From the NCBI RefSeq assembly GCF_017833035.1, contig NZ_JAFIBM010000001.1:2811762-2875761 (forward strand): 64,000 nucleotides of DNA, written 5' to 3'. Every line of letters starts with the position of its first letter. Positions within the stretch are counted from its first letter, which is position 1. The position numbers and the translations under genes are program-made. Positions 1-7,323 of the stretch are shown here, piece by piece. Source of the stretch: Frigoribacterium sp. PvP032 (GTDB lineage Bacteria; Actinomycetota; Actinomycetes; Actinomycetales; Microbacteriaceae). The notes under the pieces are model-generated. The model had not been told where the DNA came from. It saw only the letters and a program-made list of their open reading frames with translations, and did not search any database.

Positions 1-987
1 GTGGTCTGCACGGCGATCAACCGGCCGGAGGTCCCGACGATCTACCCGCCCGCCGCCGAGCTGTACTTCGCGGGGGTGCGGGCCCTCGTGGGTCCAGAGG
101 TCGGCTTCCTCCCCCTGCAGCTCACGGGCGCGCTGCTCGTGTTCGGCACGACCGTCGCACTCGTGGTCACCCTGCGGCGTCGCGGCCTCGACCCGCGCTG
201 GGCCGCGCTCTGGGGCTGGTGCCCGCTCGTCGTCGGCGAGGGGATCACCAACTCGCACGTCGACCTGCTGGGGGCAGTGCTCGTCGTCGCGGCCACCCTG
301 CTCGTCGCGACCGGTCGCCGCTGGCGCGGCGGCATCGCCCTCGGCGCGGCCGTCGCGACCAAGCTCATCCCGGCGATCTCCGCCCCTGCCCTGCTGCGCC
401 GGCAGCCCGCGAAGGTGGTCGTGGCCTCGATCGTCACGTTCGCCCTGCTCTACGTGCCGTACGTCGCGACGACCGGCTGGCAGGTGCTCGGCTACCTGCC
501 GGGCTACCTCACGGAGGAGGGCTACGAGGACGGCTCCCGCTTCGTCTTCATGTCCGCGTTCATGCCCGAGGCGTGGACGACGCCCGTCGTCGCGCTGCTG
601 CTCGCCGTCACGGCCGCGCTCGTCTGGGTGAAGACGCCGGTCGACAGCCCCTGGCTCGGCCAGCTCGTCATGATCGGCGTGGTGCTCGTCGCCGTCAGCC
701 CGCGCTACCCCTGGTACGCCCTACTGCTCGTGCCGTTCGTCGCGCTGACGGGGCGGTGGGAGTGGCTCGCGATCCCGCTCGCCCTGCTCGTGCGGCAGCT
801 CGAGCCCTACATGGCCCTGCAGCGGGCGTCGCTGGCGACCGCGGTGCTGGTCATCCTGCTCGTGTCGATCTGGCGGGCCGGGCCGGGGTGGTCGGAACGC
901 CTGGCGGGCGTCGTCGTCACCGACGCACGTCGAATGCGGCGCCTCATGACTCGCCGAACCGCAGCAGCGGGCCTTACTGGCGATTGA
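1..987 (+). CDS. GT87-like (DUF2029) membrane glycosyltransferase, 5' end cut by window
   Basis: The protein is a chain of hydrophobic segments separated by short Arg-rich loops, as expected of polyprenyl-phosphate-sugar-dependent mannosyltransferases of the GT87/DUF2029 group. The visible start includes the motif TIYPPAAELYF, which in this group normally follows an N-terminal membrane segment and catalytic loop. The open frame runs to base 1, so the 328 residues seen are probably the C-terminal part of a longer protein. It ends with a short Arg-rich cytoplasmic tail. The likely role is adding a sugar to a lipid-linked or cell-envelope glycan on the outer face of the membrane; donor and acceptor cannot be told. 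It stands 34 bases upstream of the molybdate genes and has no evident link to them. Confidence 0.6.
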   Translation: MVCTAINRPEVPTIYPPAAELYFAGVRALVGPEVGFLPLQLTGALLVFGTTVALVVTLRRRGLDPRWAALWGWCPLVVGEGITNSHVDLLGAVLVVAATLLVATGRRWRGGIALGAAVATKLIPAISAPALLRRQPAKVVVASIVTFALLYVPYVATTGWQVLGYLPGYLTEEGYEDGSRFVFMSAFMPEAWTTPVVALLLAVTAALVWVKTPVDSPWLGQLVMIGVVLVAVSPRYPWYALLLVPFVALTGRWEWLAIPLALLVRQLEPYMALQRASLATAVLVILLVSIWRAGPGWSERLAGVVVTDARRMRRLMTRRTAAAGLTGD

Positions 988-1009
988 TGCCGTGCGTGCG
1001 GAGTTCGCC

Positions 1010-1015
1010 TAGGCT
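1010..1015 (+). promoter_or_regulatory. -10 element TAGGCT, leaderless start of the HTH-TOBE gene
   Basis: TAGGCT lies six bases before the ATG at 1022, so transcription should begin at or next to the start codon. No Shine-Dalgarno sequence is present. A -35 match is weak (TTGATG at 984-989, spacer 20). Confidence 0.5.
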
Positions 1016-1021
1016 CGGGGC

Positions 1022-1507
1022 ATGAGCGAGACCCTGTACCGCGTCAGCGAGGCCGCCGCCCTGGTCGGCGTCTCGGACGACACCGTGCGCCGGTGGGCGG
1101 ATGCCGGACGGCTGGCGCTCGTGCCGGGCCCCGGCGGGCGCCTCGCCGTCGTCGGCTCGGAGCTGGCCCGCGTCGCGAGCGAGCAGGCGGCGCACGCCGC
1201 GCCTCCTCGCGGCGGTGCGGGAGGCGACGCCTCTGGCGCGGTCGTCAGCGAGCGCAACCGGTTCACGGGCATCGTCACGGCGATCGTCCGCGACACGGTC
1301 ATGGCGCAGGTCGACGTGCAGGCCGGGCCGTTCCGCGTCGTGTCGCTGATCAGCAGGGAGGCAGCCGACGAGCTCGGCCTCGAGGTCGGCAGCCCGGTGG
1401 TCGCGAGCGCGAAGGCGACGAACGTGAGCGTGACGCTCGGCCGGCTGGGCGAGACGGCACCCACGAACGACGACCACGACGAGAACGAGAACGAGAACGA
1501 CCGATGA
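1022..1507 (+). CDS. HTH plus TOBE-domain molybdenum-binding protein
   Basis: This 161-residue protein starts with an excisionase/MerR-like helix-turn-helix (YRVSEAAALVGVSDDTVRRW, residues about 5-24) and has a Mop/TOBE domain from about residue 80 (RFTGIVTAIVRDTVMAQVDV), the fold that binds molybdate or molybdopterin. It ends in an acidic Asp/Glu/Asn tail. It is the first gene of the molybdate operon and overlaps modA by four bases (ATGA), so it is translationally coupled to it. Likely roles are a molybdate-responsive regulator of the operon or a cytoplasmic molybdate-buffering molbindin; the HTH favours the former. The family is annotated in many actinobacteria directly before modA. Confidence 0.8.
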   Translation: MSETLYRVSEAAALVGVSDDTVRRWADAGRLALVPGPGGRLAVVGSELARVASEQAAHAAPPRGGAGGDASGAVVSERNRFTGIVTAIVRDTVMAQVDVQAGPFRVVSLISREAADELGLEVGSPVVASAKATNVSVTLGRLGETAPTNDDHDENENENDR

Positions 1508-2358
1508 CGATCCTCAGCCGCGGCACCCGCGCCTCCTCTGGTCGCCCGCTCCTCGCGCGCGTGCCCGCCGCCCTCGCCGCCGGCGCTGCCGCGCTGCTCG
1601 TGCTGAGCGCCTGCTCCTCGGGAGGCGCGGGCGACGACCCGACCGCGTCCGACACGGCCGTCGCGAGCCCGACGGACGCCCCGACCGGCGAGATCACGGT
1701 GCTGGCTGCCGCCTCCCTCACCGAGACCTTCGACGCCCTCGCGGCCGACTTCGAAGACGCCAACCCGGGGACGACCGTCACCGTCAGCTACGGCGGCAGC
1801 TCGGCCCTCGCCCAGCAGATCGTCGCCGGGTCGCCCGTCGACGACTTCTTCAGCGCCAGCACCGCCACCATGAAGACCGTGACCGACGCTGGCCTCGCCG
1901 AGGGCGAGCCCGAGACGTTCGCGCGCAACGCCCTGGAGATCGCCGTCCCCGCCGGCAACCCCGGCGACGTGACGTCGCTGGCCGACCTCGCCTCGCCCGA
2001 CGTGAAGGTCGCCCTCTGCGCGGCCGAGGTGCCCTGCGGGGCCCTGGCCACGACCGTGCTCGAGGCAGAGGGGGTGAGCGTCGCCCCCGCGACGCTCGAG
2101 CCCGACGTGAAGAGCGCCCTGACGAAGGTCGAGCTCGGCGAGGTCGACGCCGCGCTCGTGTACGAGACCGACGTCGCGGCGGCCGGCGACTCGGTCGAGG
2201 GCATCGAGGCCGGCGACGCGTCCACCCCGACGACCTCGTACCTGGCCGCTCGCCTCGCCGACGCTCCGAACCCCGAGCTCGCGGAGGCGTTCCTCGACTA
2301 CGTGCTGTCGTCGACCGGCCAGGACGCGCTCGCCGATGCCGGCTTCAGGGTCGGCTGA
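1504..2358 (+). CDS. modA: Molybdate ABC transporter substrate-binding lipoprotein ModA
   Basis: The protein of 284 residues captures molybdate outside the membrane. It has a signal peptide with lipobox LSAC (residues about 32-35), a low-complexity linker, then the ModA core beginning EITVLAAASLTETFDAL. The segment VSYGGSSALAQQIVAGSPVD is the typical ModA oxyanion-binding region, and the C-terminal end LDYVLSSTGQDALADAGF matches the family. The start at 1504 overlaps the preceding stop as ATGA. Its 3' end runs into the beginning of modB, so the four genes form one unit. Confidence 0.92.
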   Translation: MTILSRGTRASSGRPLLARVPAALAAGAAALLVLSACSSGGAGDDPTASDTAVASPTDAPTGEITVLAAASLTETFDALAADFEDANPGTTVTVSYGGSSALAQQIVAGSPVDDFFSASTATMKTVTDAGLAEGEPETFARNALEIAVPAGNPGDVTSLADLASPDVKVALCAAEVPCGALATTVLEAEGVSVAPATLEPDVKSALTKVELGEVDAALVYETDVAAAGDSVEGIEAGDASTPTTSYLAARLADAPNPELAEAFLDYVLSSTGQDALADAGFRVG

Positions 2359-3241
2359 CCTGGGCGCCGTGGGCCTTCCTCCCGACCAGCGTGACCGCAG
2401 GCTGCTGCCTGATCGGCGCGTCCCGCGTGATCGACGTCAGCTGCGCGACCGGCGCCTGCCCGTCGCCGTCCTCGTGCCTGCGCTGTTCGGGCTGGCGCTG
2501 CTCGTGCTGCCGGCCGTGGCGCTGCTCGTGCGCGCCCCGTGGTCGACCCTCGGCCAGCGGCTCGCGAGCGAGACCGTGCTCGACGCCCTGCGGGTGTCGG
2601 TCACGAGCGCGCTGCTCGCGACCGCGATCAGCCTGCTGCTGGGCGTCCCGCTGGCGTGGCTGCTGACGGCCAGCGACGCGTGGCCGGCAATCTGGCGGCG
2701 CCTCCTGCGAGCCGTCATCACGGTGCCGCTCGTGCTGCCGCCCGTCGTCGGCGGCATCGCCCTGCTCTACCTGCTCGGGCGCAACGGGCTGCTCGGCCGC
2801 CCGCTCGACGCGGCCCTCGGCATCACGATCCCGTTCACGCTCGCGGCCGTCGTGATCGCACAGACGTTCGTCGCGATGCCGTTCCTGGTGCTCAGCGTCG
2901 AGGGAGCGCTGCGCGGCGTCGACCGCGGGCTCGACGACGCGGCCGCCTCGCTCGGGGCGTCGCGCTGGTACGCGTTCCGGCGGGTGACGGTGCCCCTGGT
3001 CGCCCCCGGCGTGAGCGCGGGAGCCGTGCTCTGCTTCGCACGGGCCCTCGGCGAGTTCGGGGCGACGATCACCTTCGCGGGGACGTTCCCCGGACGCACC
3101 CAGACCCTCCCGACGAGCGTCTACCTGGCGCAGCAGAGCGACCCCGAGAGCGCCGTCGCGATCTCGCTGCTGCTGCTGGCGGTCGGGGTCGGCGTGCTGT
3201 TGCTGCTGCGTGACCGGTGGCTGACGACGGGGACGCGGTGA
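2336..3241 (+). CDS. modB: Molybdate ABC transporter permease ModB
   Basis: This is the membrane subunit of the molybdate transporter. After an Arg-rich N-terminus there are about six membrane segments, and the EAA loop that contacts the ATPase is visible near the end (LDDAAASLGASRWYAFRRVT, then ARALGEFGATITFAG, which is diagnostic of ModB). The longest frame opens at ATG 2336 inside modA; GTG 2369, eleven bases after the modA stop, is an equally good start and would remove eleven residues of non-conserved sequence. The stop overlaps the likely modC GTG. Confidence 0.9.
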   Translation: MPASGSADLGAVGLPPDQRDRRLLPDRRVPRDRRQLRDRRLPVAVLVPALFGLALLVLPAVALLVRAPWSTLGQRLASETVLDALRVSVTSALLATAISLLLGVPLAWLLTASDAWPAIWRRLLRAVITVPLVLPPVVGGIALLYLLGRNGLLGRPLDAALGITIPFTLAAVVIAQTFVAMPFLVLSVEGALRGVDRGLDDAAASLGASRWYAFRRVTVPLVAPGVSAGAVLCFARALGEFGATITFAGTFPGRTQTLPTSVYLAQQSDPESAVAISLLLLAVGVGVLLLLRDRWLTTGTR

Positions 3242-4392
3242 GCGGGGACGGCGCGGGCGAGGGCGAGCTCGGCCGAAGCGGTGGGGGCGGCGTGGGCGAG
3301 GGCGGGCTCAGCGCTCAGCTGCGCGTCGCCCGCGGCTCGTTCGCGCTCGAGCTCGACCTCGACGTGGCCCCCGGCGAGGTCGTCGCCCTGCTCGGCCCGA
3401 ACGGCGCGGGCAAGTCGTCGGCGCTCGGGGCACTCGCCGGGCTGCTGCCCGCTGACGGGGCGCGGGTCGTCCTCGACGGACGCCTGCTGGACGGGCCAGG
3501 TGCAGACGACGGGCCGGTCGCCCGCGTCCCCGCCCGCGACCGTCGTGTCGGCACCGTTTTCCAGGACCACCGCCTCTTCCCCCACCTCAGCGCCCTCGAG
3601 AACGTCGCCTTCAGCCCCCGAAGCAGGGGGGTCTCGGCCCGCGCGGCCCGCGAGCTGGCACTGGCCGAGCTGCGCAGGGTCGGCCTCGGCGACCTCGCGG
3701 GACGCCGCCCGTCCGAGCTCTCCGGCGGCCAGTCGCAGCGCGTGGCGGTGGCGCGCGCGCTGGCGGCCGACCCGCGCCTCCTGCTGCTCGACGAGCCGCT
3801 GGCGGCCCTCGACGCCGAACAGCGACCGGCCCTGAGGGCGGCCCTCGCGGACGTCCTGCAGGAGGTGCGGGTCGCGACCCTGCTCGTCACCCACGACCCC
3901 GTCGACGCCGTCGCGCTCGCCGACCGCGTCGTGGTGCTCGAGCGCGGCGTCGTGGTGCAGCGCGGGACGCCGACCGAGGTGCTCACCGATCCGCACACCT
4001 CGTACGTGGCGTCGCTGACCGGCGCGACCGTGTGGACGCCGGCCGAGACCGCGGCGACGGCCTCCGGGGCTCGTGCCCTGCTGCCGGGCGGGCTCGTCGT
4101 CTCGTCGGAGCGGCCGCTCGCGGACGGCCCTGCGCGGGTGTCCGTGCCGGTCGACGCGGTGACGCTGACAGGACTCGACGGGCCTGCAGGAGGCGCGGCG
4201 CCCGTCCCGATCCCGGCGCGCGTCGTGAGCGTCGAGCAACGCCTCTCGCGGCTGGCCGTCACGGTCGTCACCGACCAGGGGTCGCTCTCGGCCGTCGCGG
4301 AGCTGCCTCTCGCGACCGCGGACGGAGCCCGGCTGCGACGCGGCGACCGGGTCGGGCTGCTGCTCGACCCTGCACGCGTCACGATCGCGTGA
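3238..4392 (+). CDS. modC: Molybdate ABC transporter ATP-binding protein ModC
   Basis: This is the ATPase of the molybdate transporter, about 384 residues from the GTG that overlaps the modB stop (GTGA); an in-frame GTG at 3217 is the alternative. Walker A is GPNGAGKSS, the Q-loop is VFQDHRLFPHLS, the signature is LSGGQSQRVAVARAL, Walker B is LLLLDEPLAALD and the switch His is in LLVTHDPVDA. The last third is a TOBE-like regulatory domain, as in ModC. The first 25 residues are Gly/Glu-rich and unusual for the family, so the true start could lie slightly downstream. Confidence 0.92.
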   Translation: MSGDGAGEGELGRSGGGGVGEGGLSAQLRVARGSFALELDLDVAPGEVVALLGPNGAGKSSALGALAGLLPADGARVVLDGRLLDGPGADDGPVARVPARDRRVGTVFQDHRLFPHLSALENVAFSPRSRGVSARAARELALAELRRVGLGDLAGRRPSELSGGQSQRVAVARALAADPRLLLLDEPLAALDAEQRPALRAALADVLQEVRVATLLVTHDPVDAVALADRVVVLERGVVVQRGTPTEVLTDPHTSYVASLTGATVWTPAETAATASGARALLPGGLVVSSERPLADGPARVSVPVDAVTLTGLDGPAGGAAPVPIPARVVSVEQRLSRLAVTVVTDQGSLSAVAELPLATADGARLRRGDRVGLLLDPARVTIA

Positions 4393-4423
4393 GTTCGTGA
4401 GCGCCGGGGCCGTACTGCGTGAT

Positions 4424-4483
4424 GAACCGCGAACCGAACGATGAACCGCGATCTTTCGCAGTTCATCGTTCGGTTCGCAGTTC
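4424..4483. terminator. Long near-perfect hairpin after modC
   Basis: The arms GCGAACCGAACGATGAAC (4429-4446) and 4461-4478 are perfectly complementary over 18 bases. Inside them GCGA/TCGC closes a TCTT loop, and outside, after one mismatch, GAAC/GTTC extends the stem. There is no T-tract. The position between modC and moaA suggests an end-of-operon hairpin that separates the two units. Confidence 0.6.
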
Positions 4484-4522
4484 TTGCCGACCGACAGCGC
4501 GGCGGCGCACGGCGACGTCGCC

Positions 4523-4528
4523 TACGCT
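4523..4528 (+). promoter_or_regulatory. -10 element TACGCT, leaderless start of moaA
   Basis: TACGCT ends six bases before the ATG at 4535. This sets the moaA start and leaves no room for a 5' leader or a molybdenum-cofactor riboswitch. Confidence 0.55.
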
Positions 4529-4534
4529 CAGGGG

Positions 4535-5647
4535 ATGACGGTCTCGCTCGGTCTGCCCACGATCCCCCGGCGCCTCGCCGCGGGCGAGACGGCCGGGGCG
4601 AGCGCCTCGCTCCCCGCGCGTCCCGGCTCGGACTCGGCCCCCGGCCTGCTCGACCGCTTCGGCCGGACGGCGACCGACCTGCGCGTGTCGCTCACCGACC
4701 GCTGCAACCTCCGCTGCACCTACTGCATGCCCGCCGACGGCCTGCCGTGGCTGCCCAAGGACCAGGCCCTCAGCGCCGACGAGATCGTCCGACTGGTGAG
4801 CATCGGGGTGCGCGACCTCGGCGTCCGCCAGGTGCGCTTCACCGGCGGGGAGCCGCTGCTGCGCGCCGATCTCGTCGACATCGTGCGGCGGGTCGCCGAG
4901 ATCGACCCGCGGCCGGACATCTCTCTCACGACCAACGCGATCGGCCTCGCGCAGCGTGCCCGCGCCCTGGCCGACGCCGGGCTCGACCGCATCAACGTGT
5001 CGCTCGACTCGCTGCACGCCGAGACCTTCGAGACCCTGACGCGCCGCCCGTTCCTCGACAAGGTGCTCGCCGGCGTCGACGCCGCGGCGGCCGCGGGCCT
5101 CACCCCGATCAAGATCAACGCCGTGCTGCTGCCCGGGGTCAACGACCACGAGGCGGCCGACCTGCTCGCCTGGTCGCTCGACCGGGGGCACGAGCTGCGC
5201 TTCATCGAGCAGATGCCGCTCGACGCGGACCGGACCTGGCACCGCGCCTCCTTCGTGACGGCCGACGACATCCGAGGCCGTCTGGCGGAGCGCTTCGTCC
5301 TCAGCCCGCACGCCGCACCGCGCGACGGTGCACCCGCCGAGCGGTTCGACGCGGTCGGCCTCGGCGCGGAGGCCCACCTCGTCGGCACCGTCGGCATCAT
5401 CGCGTCGGTCAGCGAGCCGTTCTGCGGCGACTGCCGTCGCACCCGCCTGACCGCCGAGGGAGGCGTGCGCAGCTGCCTCTTCGGCGACGCCGAGACGGGG
5501 CTCCGCGACCCGCTGCGCGCCGGGGCGAGCGACGCCGAGCTCGCCGACCTCTGGCGCGGCGCCATGTGGGCCAAGCCGGCCTCGCACGGCATCGACAGGG
5601 ACGACTTCGTCCAGCCCGTCCGCACCATGAGCGCCATCGGAGGCTGA
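4535..5647 (+). CDS. moaA: GTP 3',8-cyclase MoaA
   Basis: MoaA is the radical SAM enzyme that, with MoaC, turns GTP into cyclic pyranopterin monophosphate, the first step of molybdenum cofactor synthesis. The N-terminal 4Fe-4S motif is CNLRCTYC (residues about 57-64), followed by FTGGEPLL. The second cluster site is visible as FCGDCRRTRL with a further Cys in RSCLFG. The protein ends in Gly-Gly, as MoaA must. ATG 4535 was chosen over an in-frame ATG at 4484 because a -10 hexamer lies six bases before it. moaD follows after two bases; MoaC is not in the window. Confidence 0.93.
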   Translation: MTVSLGLPTIPRRLAAGETAGASASLPARPGSDSAPGLLDRFGRTATDLRVSLTDRCNLRCTYCMPADGLPWLPKDQALSADEIVRLVSIGVRDLGVRQVRFTGGEPLLRADLVDIVRRVAEIDPRPDISLTTNAIGLAQRARALADAGLDRINVSLDSLHAETFETLTRRPFLDKVLAGVDAAAAAGLTPIKINAVLLPGVNDHEAADLLAWSLDRGHELRFIEQMPLDADRTWHRASFVTADDIRGRLAERFVLSPHAAPRDGAPAERFDAVGLGAEAHLVGTVGIIASVSEPFCGDCRRTRLTAEGGVRSCLFGDAETGLRDPLRAGASDAELADLWRGAMWAKPASHGIDRDDFVQPVRTMSAIGG

Positions 5648-5649
5648 CC

Positions 5650-5919
5650 GTGACCCGCACGACCCTGAGGTTCTTCGCCGCCGCCCGCGCCGCCGTCGGC
5701 CGTGACGAGCAGGTCGTCGAGGTGCCGGACGGCGAGAGCGCGACGATCGGGCGGCTTCTCACCGAGGTGCGGCCCGTCGAGGGCACGTCGGCGGCCGACT
5801 GGCGCGACGTGCTGCTGCGCTGCTCGTTCCTGGTCGACGGGCTCACGACGCGCGACCGCGAGCAGGTCGTGGCCGACGGCGACGTGGTCGACGTGATGCC
5901 GCCCTTCGCCGGCGGGTGA
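5650..5919 (+). CDS. moaD: Molybdopterin synthase small subunit MoaD
   Basis: This 89-residue ubiquitin-like protein carries sulfur for dithiolene formation in molybdopterin. It starts TLRFFAAARAAVGRDE and ends PPFAGG; the C-terminal Gly-Gly is the site adenylated by MoeB and converted to a thiocarboxylate. It is the second gene of the moaA-moaD unit, starting at GTG two bases after the moaA stop. Its activating enzyme is the convergent moeB-like gene just downstream. Confidence 0.9.
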   Translation: MTRTTLRFFAAARAAVGRDEQVVEVPDGESATIGRLLTEVRPVEGTSAADWRDVLLRCSFLVDGLTTRDREQVVADGDVVDVMPPFAGG

Positions 5920-5931
5920 GCCGGGGATGCT

Positions 5932-5953
5932 GGCTGGGCCCGGCCGGCCAGCC
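5932..5953. terminator. GC-rich hairpin between moaD and moeB
   Basis: GGCTGG(G)CC at 5932-5940 pairs with GGCCAGCC at 5946-5953 with a one-base bulge. It lies between convergent genes. The rest of the 174-base gap shows only the AT-richer stretch ctcaaatttcgag near 6031. Confidence 0.35.
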
Positions 5954-6093
5954 CTCCCTGAATCCGAGACAGATCCGCGATCGCGGGGCCGTTCTGCCCC
6001 GCGCCTGGCACTCGCGTGAGGCGGATCACTCTCAAATTTCGAGGCTCACCCTGGCGAGAGCGGGGCGGGGCGCGGGAGGCGGCTCGCCGCGGG

Positions 6094-7323
6094 TCAGGGG
6101 CGGGCAGCCGAGGAGGCGCGCAGCTGCCAGCCGAGCATGCCCCCGTCGAGCACGGCGACGTCGAACCCGTCCGCGACGAGCAGCTCCGCGGCCGCCCGGG
6201 CCCGCGGGCCGCGGGCGCAGTACGCGATGACGGGCAGCTCCGGATCGAGCTCGGGCCGCTGACGGGTGCGGACGCCGAGACCGGCCGCGAGGACATCGCC
6301 CGGCAGGTGCGCGAAGTCGTGCTCGTCGGGCTCCCGCACGTCGAGCAGCGTGAACGCGGCCTCGCCGGCGTCTCGTGCCGCGAGCAGCTCGGCGAGCTCG
6401 TCGGCGGAGACGTCCGGGCTGCGGGTGCCGGTGGGCTGGGCCGCGAGGGACTCGCCAGAGCCGGCCCGCGCCTCCTCGTCGGGAGTGCTCGCCGCAGCCC
6501 GCGCAGCAGCCCGTGCGTCGGCACGCGCCGCGGCACGGTGCGGCGCCCGTCGGAGGCGGCTCTCGCGCCACGAGGCCGTGCCCGCGTCGATCGTCACGAC
6601 GCGGCCGAGCAGGGGCTCGCCGACGCCGGTCACGAGCTTGACGACCTCGCTGGCCATCACGGAGCCGACGGTGCCGCAGAGCGGCCCGAGGACCCCGACG
6701 TCGGCACACGACTCGTCCCAGCCGCCTGCCGGCGGCGACGGGTGGAGGTCGCGGTAGTCGACGTCACGGCCGTCGGGGGCGGCGTCCCAGAAGACGCTGA
6801 CCTGGCCGTCGAGCCGGGCGACGCTGCCCCAGACGACGGGCAGGCCCCTGGCAGCGGCCTCGTCGGCGACGACGTAGCAGGTGTCGAACGAGTCGCTGCC
6901 GTCGACGACGACGTCGTACCCGTCGAGGATCGCCGCGGTCTCGGTCGTCAGGCGGACGGGGTGCACGACGACGTGCGTGTCGGGGGCGGTCGCGCGCACG
7001 CGCTCGGCCGCGATCCGCGCCTTGGGCAGCCCGACGTCCCCAGGTCCGAAGAGCACCTGACGCTGTAGGTTCGACCGGTCGACGACGTCGTCGTCGACCA
7101 CTCCCAGCGTCCCCACACCCGAGGCTGCGAGATATTGGACAGCCGGAGATCCCAGACCGCCGGCGCCGACGACCAGCACGCGAGCCGCGCGCAGTCGGGC
7201 CTGGGCCTCGAGGCCGAAGCCCGGCAGCCGCACGGTGCGCGACCAGCGCTCGTCGGCCTCGTCCGTGGCCGCCGGCCCCGACGGGCCCGACGCGACCGAG
7301 ACGAGAGGGGGCAGTGACGACAT
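6094..7323 (-). CDS. moeB: MoeB/ThiF-type adenylyltransferase with rhodanese domain
   Basis: The enzyme adenylates the C-terminal glycine of MoaD (or a related sulfur carrier) and supplies sulfur. The N-terminal half is a ThiF/MoeB/HesA domain with the nucleotide motif GAGGLGSPAVQYLAASGVG and ERW-like start. A 60-residue Ala/Arg linker follows, then a rhodanese domain whose active-site loop contains Cys in AYCARGPRA. This two-domain layout is usual in actinobacterial MoeBR/MoeZR. The start ATG 7323 has GGAGG eight bases before it. A -10-like TACTGT lies at 7366-7371, inside the divergent gene. Confidence 0.9.
   Translation of the reverse strand: MSSLPPLVSVASGPSGPAATDEADERWSRTVRLPGFGLEAQARLRAARVLVVGAGGLGSPAVQYLAASGVGTLGVVDDDVVDRSNLQRQVLFGPGDVGLPKARIAAERVRATAPDTHVVVHPVRLTTETAAILDGYDVVVDGSDSFDTCYVVADEAAARGLPVVWGSVARLDGQVSVFWDAAPDGRDVDYRDLHPSPPAGGWDESCADVGVLGPLCGTVGSVMASEVVKLVTGVGEPLLGRVVTIDAGTASWRESRLRRAPHRAAARADARAAARAAASTPDEEARAGSGESLAAQPTGTRSPDVSADELAELLAARDAGEAAFTLLDVREPDEHDFAHLPGDVLAAGLGVRTRQRPELDPELPVIAYCARGPRARAAAELLVADGFDVAVLDGGMLGWQLRASSAARP

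Noticed and set aside
4393-4534. Molybdenum-cofactor riboswitch before moaA
   Set aside because: The -10 element lies six bases before the start codon, leaving no leader RNA. The hairpin upstream is a simple long stem.
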